Below are positions 6,335-7,871 of a stretch of 7,871 nt of DNA, in pieces (position 1 is the first letter of the stretch; each line of letters opens with the position of its first letter). The stretch comes from an uncultured Prevotella sp. (GTDB lineage: Bacteria > Bacteroidota > Bacteroidia > Bacteroidales > Bacteroidaceae): contig CAKQDQ010000112.1 of the NCBI GenBank assembly GCA_934229335.1, positions 1 through 7,871 on the forward strand. Direction: 5' to 3'. A model generated the notes under the pieces. The model was not told the origin of the DNA and made no database searches. It was given only the letters and a program-made list of their open reading frames with translations. A program made the translations under genes and the position numbers.

Positions 6335-7054
6335 ATGAATTTTCAAGAAGGAGAGATTCTGCATATCAACAAGCCTTACGGTATGTCAAGTTTTGGCGCA
6401 CTGGCGTTTGTACGCACCAGAATATCAAGGGCTGCCGGGGTAAAGAGGATTAAGACTGGACACGCAGGGACGCTCGATCCATTGGCAACGGGTGTCTTGA
6501 TACTGTGTACGGGGAAATGCACTAAAATGATACCCAACTTACAGTATGACTCTAAGGAGTATACGGCAACGCTACAGTTTGGAGCTACAACTGCCAGTTA
6601 CGACAGAGAGCATACCGTAAACCATACCTACCCTACAGCTCACATCACTGAGGAACTGCTGAGGGAGACCCTGAAGAAGTTTGAGGGCGACATCATGCAG
6701 GTGCCACCTACTTACAGCGCAGTGAAGGTTAACGGCACAAGGGCTTACGAATATAGACGTAATGACGAGGAGGTGAAACTACAGGCTAAACCTGTACACG
6801 TGGAGTGCATAGAGTTGCTGCACTTCGACCGCGAGAAGATGCAGGCGTCAATAAGGGTGGAATGTGGCAAAGGTACTTACATACGCTCTCTCGGAAGAGA
6901 CATAGGAAGAGCGATAGGGAGTGGAGCTTTCCTAACAGCACTGTGCAGAACTAAATTAGGAGACGTAAGGATTGAAGATTGCATAACACTTGACGACTTC
7001 GCAACATGGCTAAAAGAACAGGACATCGAAAGACAAGCAACAACGAAGAAGTAA
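6335..7054 (+). CDS. truB: tRNA pseudouridine(55) synthase TruB
   Basis: TruB converts U55 in the T-loop of most tRNAs to pseudouridine. The 239-aa product carries the catalytic motif GHAGTLDPLATG with the nucleophile Asp48, numbered as in the E. coli enzyme, and the active-site Tyr76 in SKEYTATL. Also present are the QVPPTYSAVKVNG stretch (~121-133) and the late CGKGTYIRS motif with the conserved Arg. At 239 residues it lacks the C-terminal PUA-like extension of the ~314-aa E. coli enzyme, as is usual in Bacteroidetes. The ATG at 6335 precedes the conserved ILHINKPYGMSS opening. It lies in the operon after uppP; queA follows after a 138-bp gap with inverted repeats. Confidence 0.96.
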   Translation: MNFQEGEILHINKPYGMSSFGALAFVRTRISRAAGVKRIKTGHAGTLDPLATGVLILCTGKCTKMIPNLQYDSKEYTATLQFGATTASYDREHTVNHTYPTAHITEELLRETLKKFEGDIMQVPPTYSAVKVNGTRAYEYRRNDEEVKLQAKPVHVECIELLHFDREKMQASIRVECGKGTYIRSLGRDIGRAIGSGAFLTALCRTKLGDVRIEDCITLDDFATWLKEQDIERQATTKK

Positions 7055-7078
7055 AGCCACTGTAATGAAGAAAAGCTA

Positions 7079-7138
7079 CACCTTATATATATTATAGGGA
7101 TAAGGAAAAAGGTGTGATTCCTATAATACGTATTATGG
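7079..7138 (+). repeat. Overlapping inverted repeats and a palindrome between truB and queA
   Basis: Several mutually exclusive pairings share one 60-bp stretch. CACCTT (7079-7084) can pair with AAGGTG (7109-7114); CCTTAT (7081-7086) with ATAAGG (7100-7105); and ATTATAGGGAT (7091-7101) with ATTCCTATAAT (7117-7127, one G-U pair, 15-nt loop). ATAATACGTATTAT (7123-7136) is a perfect 14-bp palindrome that overlaps the last stem. No T-run follows, so a plain terminator is unlikely. An attenuator, processing site or operator for queA is possible. Confidence 0.5.
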
Positions 7139-7192
7139 TATAATAAATACACAAGAAGAAAAAATAACCCACAATAAAATTTAGATAACATA

Positions 7193-7871
7193 ATGAAGCT
7201 ATCACAGTTTGATTTTAACCTTCCTGCATCGCAAGTAGCTCTGTACCCACACAGCATAACACGTACCGTGACTAACGATGCTGGTGAGACAAATACATTC
7301 TCTATTAAGAGACCTGACGAATGCCGAATGGTGGTAGTACATAAGAAGTCGCAGACTATAGAGTTCTTCAAAAAGGACGACAATGGAAAACCTGTAAAGG
7401 GAGAATTTCTTACACTGCTTGACATATTCGACTATTTTGATGAACACGACACCTTTATATTTAATAATACAAAGGTGTTCCCTGCCAGACTGTACGGAAC
7501 GAAGGAGAAGACGGATGCGCAGATTGAGGTATTCCTGTTAAGAGAGCTGAACCAAGAGATGCGTCTGTGGGACGTACTGGTAGAACCTGCACGTAAGATT
7601 AGAATTGGTAACAAGCTATTCTTTGACGAAAGCGGTTCGCTGGTTGCTGAGGTGATTGATAATACTACTTCTCGCGGACGTACGCTGCGTTTCCTGTACG
7701 ACTGTCCTCACGATGAGTTCAAGCACGACCTCTTCGCTATTGGTCAGGCACCACTGCCACGTTACATCATAGACCATAAGGGTAAGGACGGTAAACTCGA
7801 CCGACCTGTTACCGACGAAGACTTCGATGACTTCCAGTGTATATTCGCAGAACACGAAGGTGCGGTAACGG
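7193..7871 (+). CDS. queA: tRNA preQ1(34) S-adenosylmethionine ribosyltransferase-isomerase QueA, partial (5' part)
   Basis: QueA transfers and rearranges the ribosyl group of S-adenosylmethionine onto preQ1 at tRNA position 34, forming epoxyqueuosine in the queuosine pathway. The window holds 226 codons from ATG 7193 and the frame is open at the right edge, so the C-terminal part is missing. Recognisable blocks are [11 protein letters not shown] at the start, [13 protein letters not shown] (~90-102), IEVFLLREL (~111-119), [12 protein letters not shown] (~130-141), [20 protein letters not shown] (~183-192) and [14 protein letters not shown] at the edge. Compared with E. coli QueA, extra residues are seen near 22-40, 61-72 and 193-211. 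The first two match what I recall of Prevotella versions. It follows truB by 138 bp and is the last operon gene visible. Known role, family-based; confident. Confidence 0.93.
   Translation, partial: MKLSQFDFNLPASQVALYPHSITRTVTNDAGETNTFSIKRPDECRMVVVHKKSQTIEFFKKDDNGKPVKGEFLTLLDIFDYFDEHDTFIFNNTKVFPARLYGTKEKTDAQIEVFLLRELNQEMRLWDVLVEPARKIRIGNKLFFDESGSLVAEVIDNTTSRGRTLRFLYDCPHDEFKHDLFAIGQAPLPRYIIDHKGKDGKLDRPVTDEDFDDFQCIFAEHEGAVT

Noticed and set aside
7060..7105. PreQ1 class I riboswitch ahead of queA, suggested by GCTACACC at 7075-7082
   Set aside because: The 5' arm pairs imperfectly with the bases after ACACC, and the A-rich tail ending in ACUAA that completes the pseudoknot is missing. A covariance-model search with the Rfam preQ1 models would be decisive.
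7055..7192. Rho-independent terminator between truB and queA
   Set aside because: The stems are AT-rich and none is followed by a T-run on the plus strand, so simple termination before queA is not supported.
6877..7855. Minus-strand frames opposite truB and queA, up to 182 codons
   Set aside because: They lie opposite clear truB and queA coding sequence; the longest crosses the truB-queA gap and resembles no family.
1..7871. CRISPR array, tRNA, rRNA or insertion sequence
   Set aside because: No regularly spaced repeat series, no tRNA-like cloverleaf and no transposase or paired terminal inverted repeats with target duplication were seen by eye.

Overview
The window looks like chromosomal DNA from a Bacteroidetes, most likely Prevotella or a close relative (Prevotellaceae). 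The evidence is the gene order ftsX - DUF3098 - uppP - truB - queA, a QueA with Prevotella-style insertions, promoter boxes of the Bacteroidetes type (TAnnTTTG), little use of Shine-Dalgarno sequences, and a secreted protein ending in an NGKK-type tail. The genus call is inference from remembered family features; no search was run.

Layout. (1) Positions 1-500 hold no convincing complete gene: short repeats and hairpins, plus a 19-codon minus-strand reading frame running off the left edge. (2) Positions 501-2620, + strand, carry three closely packed, AT-rich genes for secreted proteins behind one good promoter. The first has a complete signal peptide but no ATG/GTG/TTG in front of it, only ATT. 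The second is a beta-strand-rich fragment with no signal peptide, overlapping the first by one base. The third is an intact lipid-independent secreted protein with a sorting-tail-like C-terminus. The first two may be a decaying or frameshifted single gene. (3) Positions 2621-2776 hold two strong hairpins between convergent genes. (4) Positions 2777-3934, - strand, encode a membrane-anchored AraC-type regulator with about seven transmembrane segments. (5) Positions 3935-4336 are a divergent control region with the ftsX promoter and leader. (6) Positions 4337-7871, + strand, are the housekeeping operon ftsX, DUF3098, uppP, truB and queA (queA cut by the right edge).

How the genes work together. 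FtsX (control of peptidoglycan hydrolysis at division) and UppP (recycling of the undecaprenyl carrier for wall and surface polymers) are envelope functions. TruB and QueA modify tRNA. The small membrane protein DUF3098 sits between ftsX and uppP and overlaps uppP by 4 bp, which suggests translational coupling. The AraC-type gene is divergent from the operon and convergent with the secreted-protein cluster; whether it controls either is not shown by the sequence.

I see no CRISPR array, tRNA, rRNA or complete insertion sequence. No clearly new system stands out. The most unusual points are the ATT-start or start-lost secreted gene, the split between the first two secreted genes, and the overlapping inverted repeats between truB and queA.
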